A DNA stretch of 64,000 nucleotides from Litoribrevibacter albus. GTDB lineage: Bacteria; Pseudomonadota; Gammaproteobacteria; Pseudomonadales; Litoribrevibacteraceae. This document shows positions 61,513 through 64,000 of the stretch, in pieces. The stretch spans positions 310,001 to 374,000 of the forward strand of contig NZ_BSNM01000003.1 in assembly GCF_030159995.1 (NCBI RefSeq). The letters are read 5' to 3'. The position numbers and the translations under genes were made by a program. The notes beneath the pieces are model-generated. The model made no database searches and was not told where the DNA came from. It saw nothing but the letters and a program-made list of their open reading frames with translations. Each line of letters starts with the position of its first letter. Within the stretch, counting starts at the first letter, position 1.

Positions 61513-64000
61513 TTAGCCCTTCCTCGGCTTCGCTCTGGCCGTCGCTTCTGCCTCCAGTGGATTATCCGGCCAATGATGTTTCGGATAACGACCTTTCATA
61601 TCCTTCTTCACCAATTCATAACTTGAGTTCCAAAAACCGGCTAAATCCTGGGTTACTTGTAGTGGTCGTTGTGCCGGTGAGAGCAAATGCACCTGCAGTT
61701 TGATTTTGCCGTTGGCGATGCTGGGCGTGTCGGTTTGGCCGAACATTTCTTGAAGCTTTACCGCGAGTACTGGCGGGTTCTGTGAGTAATCAATTTTGAT
61801 GTTTGAGCCGGATGGCACACGAATTCGCTCTGGGGCCTGTTCGTCCAGCTCTTTCGGCAGAGGCCACGGCAGTCGAGCGGTGAGGATGTTTTTCAGGTCT
61901 AATTTTTTAAAGTGATTGATATGGCTGACGTCAGAGAGATAAGGCGCTAACCAGTCTTGTAGAGAGTCTAACAACCCTTGCTCGGACATATCAGGCCAAC
62001 TGGTTTCCTGATTTATTTCTTGATCGATAGAGATAGAACGAAGCAGTTCAATGCGCTGGCACCAGCTTTTTATTTCAGGCGTCCAGGTTAATAGATTCAA
62101 GCCCTTGGCTTTTACGAAGTTTAATAGCGCGGTCTGTTTTTGTTCTTGCGGAATCGTGGAAAGAGGCTTTGTTTCGCAGACCAATTTGCCTATGGTTTCT
62201 CTTTGTTCAGCTAACAAGCGTTCATCTTTGTTCGACCATTCCACAGCTACCGTCTCGTTAAACAGGGACGGCTCTACGAGTTTTAGCGCTTCGAGATTCA
62301 ATGGTGAGGCCAAGAATATTCGGTCAGAGGTTTGGCCGGATTGCCCCCCTAACTGAGCAACCGCAAGATACGTTTCCTTGGTTAAAGGATCGGAAGTCGG
62401 AATCTGTGCCTGTCGGCCATTGCTTAATTTATAAGAGGTCAGGTTGGAAGGCGAAAGCTTGTCGGTCAGCTGGTGTTCTTGGGTTCTTTGAGCAATGCGA
62501 TCAGGGTAGGCTAATGCCGTTAACATTCCAGCCAGGTCGTTTGAATCTACTTGGATCTTGGAAGCGTCGGATGATTGCACGCGCTTTAGCTGTTGTTCAA
62601 ATTGGTGAGAGAGCTGTTTTATACGTTTTATCAAAGGCGAATTGGCTTGACCTGTTTCACCGTTTAGCAAAACCAACCGTTGGGTTAATTCACAATTACC
62701 TTTGATAGGATCTCGTTCTGATAATAAAGCGGCTAAACGGCAAGCGGTTTCAGTGGGCGATTTTGCTGAGTCACTGCTTAGCGATTGGCTTTTAATCAAC
62801 ATGTGCGCCAATCGGGGATGCATTGCAAGTTGTGTCATTGCCGTGCCGTGGTCGGTTAATGCGGATGCTTCCGGGGTAATGGCTTCCAGTTGGATCAACA
62901 GGTCTGTGGCTTGGTTGTATGCAGAGGTTTTAGGAGGTGTGAGCCAATCCAGTTCACTTGGGTCATTGATGCCCCATTGAATGAGTTGCAATGCCACAGG
63001 TGCAAGATCGGCCTGATCAATTTCCGGCGCAGCAAAATTTGCCAGACTTTGATGTTGTTCTTCACCCCAGAGTCGATAGCAAACGCCAGGTTCCAGACGT
63101 CCTGCACGACCAGCCCTTTGTTTGGCGGAGGCTTTGGAGACTCGTTCGGTTTTAAGGCGAGTCATGGCGTTTTTTGGATCGTACTCCGGTACACGAGCAA
63201 GCCCCGAATCAATGACCACCCGGACGCCTTCAATGGTTAAACTGGTTTCGGCAATGCTGGTAGTCAGTACGATTTTTCGTGTGCCTTGTGGTGCGGGTTC
63301 AATGGCTTTACGTTGTTCGCTGAGCGACAGTGCACCATACAAAGGGGTAATGGTTAGGTGTTGATCATTGCCTAGAATTTGAGACAGTTGTTGCTGAACC
63401 GAGATAATTTCCCGTTGGCCAGGTAAAAATACCAGAATGCTGCCGGTTTGATCGGCTAGTGCTTGCTCGACACATTGGCTTACCTGATCGATCAAGGCTT
63501 GATGTTTCGCATGATTGCTGTATTGAAAGCGGCTTTGATTTGTCTGTAAAGGCGCTTTGGAAGAGGAGGCATTCCAGATAATATCTACCGGATAAGCTCG
63601 ACCTTCACTGGACAGAATGGGGCAGGTGTCTTCACTGGTGCTTTCGATGTAGCTTTGTATCTGTGTGCCATCCAGGGTTGCGGACATTACAACGACTTTC
63701 AGAGGATGTTCTCTCAATTCACCGAAGAGTTGTCGGCCTTGAAGTGTTAAAGCCAAACCCAAGTCGCCATCGAGACTGCGTTCGTGAAATTCATCGAAAA
63801 TGACAGCGGCAACGCCATCCAACGATGGGTCATCTAGCAGCATTCGATTGAGTACCCCTTCGGTGATGACCTCGATGCGGGTTTTGTCTGAGACCTTCTT
63901 ATCCATTCGAACACGATAGCCGACCGTTTCCCCTACGGTTTCATTCAACAGCTGCGCCATACGCTCTGCGGCCTGCCGAGCTGCAATCCGTCGAGGTTCG
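61513..64000 (-). CDS. hrpB: ATP-dependent helicase HrpB (5' end outside window)
   Basis: The frame is open to the window edge and continues the family's EPRRIAARQAAERMAQ, so the true start is upstream; about 828 C-terminal codons are visible. The DEAH-type helicase core shows VIFDEFHERS, VVMSATLDG, VFLPGQREI and QRAGRAGRLEPGVCYRLW. C-terminal helicase-associated and HrpB-specific domains follow, ending WPDNPLEAEATARAKPRKG. HrpB is a DExH-box ATPase of unclear RNA target. No operon partners are visible. Confidence 0.92.
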   Translation of the reverse strand, partial: EPRRIAARQAAERMAQLLNETVGETVGYRVRMDKKVSDKTRIEVITEGVLNRMLLDDPSLDGVAAVIFDEFHERSLDGDLGLALTLQGRQLFGELREHPLKVVVMSATLDGTQIQSYIESTSEDTCPILSSEGRAYPVDIIWNASSSKAPLQTNQSRFQYSNHAKHQALIDQVSQCVEQALADQTGSILVFLPGQREIISVQQQLSQILGNDQHLTITPLYGALSLSEQRKAIEPAPQGTRKIVLTTSIAETSLTIEGVRVVIDSGLARVPEYDPKNAMTRLKTERVSKASAKQRAGRAGRLEPGVCYRLWGEEQHQSLANFAAPEIDQADLAPVALQLIQWGINDPSELDWLTPPKTSAYNQATDLLIQLEAITPEASALTDHGTAMTQLAMHPRLAHMLIKSQSLSSDSAKSPTETACRLAALLSERDPIKGNCELTQRLVLLNGETGQANSPLIKRIKQLSHQFEQQLKRVQSSDASKIQVDSNDLAGMLTALAYPDRIAQRTQEHQLTDKLSPSNLTSYKLSNGRQAQIPTSDPLTKETYLAVAQLGGQSGQTSDRIFLASPLNLEALKLVEPSLFNETVAVEWSNKDERLLAEQRETIGKLVCETKPLSTIPQEQKQTALLNFVKAKGLNLLTWTPEIKSWCQRIELLRSISIDQEINQETSWPDMSEQGLLDSLQDWLAPYLSDVSHINHFKKLDLKNILTARLPWPLPKELDEQAPERIRVPSGSNIKIDYSQNPPVLAVKLQEMFGQTDTPSIANGKIKLQVHLLSPAQRPLQVTQDLAGFWNSSYELVKKDMKGRYPKHHWPDNPLEAEATARAKPRKG

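Overview
The window reads as ordinary chromosome of a marine-type gammaproteobacterium (Oceanospirillales/Alteromonadales-like). This is inferred from moderate GC content, classical Shine-Dalgarno sites, TonB receptors, a Pseudomonas-type acyclic-terpene (atu) cluster, NnrU, HrpB, NagZ and a MASE3 GGDEF-EAL protein. I see no rRNA, tRNA, CRISPR array, transposase or integrase. The only segment that looks recently acquired is an AT-rich island at about 37.5-38.9 kb.

Layout. 1-6.2 kb: the 3' end of a sensor kinase gene, a DUF1289 protein, a patatin, an MDR oxidoreductase, a beta-lactamase-family esterase, a CULT-domain (cereblon-like) protein, an exported START-domain protein, and a small basic ORF whose 3' end is itself a strong hairpin (ArfA-like organisation). 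6.2-8.4 kb: a TonB receptor. 8.5-18.9 kb: an atu cluster on the minus strand (atuA, C, D, E, F, G plus a crotonase) with a divergent TetR gene and a palindromic operator. 19-22.2 kb: a lipoprotein, an acyl-CoA dehydrogenase and a class III nucleotide cyclase. 22.2-27.5 kb: a MarR gene, an RND/MMPL permease fused to a LolA-like domain, and an outer-membrane barrel protein, with three related palindromes in promoter spacers. 27.5-36 kb: a secreted PI-PLC-like enzyme with a divergent AraC regulator, small membrane proteins and lipoproteins, a GEMM-I (cyclic-di-GMP) riboswitch ahead of a secreted metalloprotease, and a large secreted protein. 36.7-39 kb: an amino-acid-binding-type protein, then a pesticin/T4-lysozyme-like protein overlapping a lipoprotein gene (possible effector-immunity pair). 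39-53.6 kb: neutral ceramidase, Dabb lipoprotein, MASE3-PAS-GAF-PAS-GGDEF-EAL protein, a second binding protein, PabB, L,D-transpeptidase, NagZ, a second TonB receptor and a sphingomyelinase-like enzyme. 53.6-64 kb: chemotaxis receptor, DCC protein, PilZ-like/FeeM-like acyltransferase, NnrU, LysR, an exported AHL-lactonase-like metallohydrolase, small envelope proteins, and HrpB running off the window.

Themes. The atu genes, extra acyl-CoA dehydrogenase and crotonase, the RND-LolA-barrel set and the TonB receptors point to uptake and beta-oxidation-like breakdown of hydrophobic compounds. A scattered set of exported lipid and protein hydrolases (sphingomyelinase, ceramidase, PI-PLC-like, metalloprotease) suggests feeding on, or interacting with, eukaryotic membranes. 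Cyclic-di-GMP appears as riboswitch, turnover enzyme and a possible degenerate PilZ domain. The items most worth a second look are the lysozyme/lipoprotein pair, the ArfA-like hairpin ORF, the riboswitch, the CULT protein, the RND-LolA fusion and the apparently permuted lectin region of the phospholipase.
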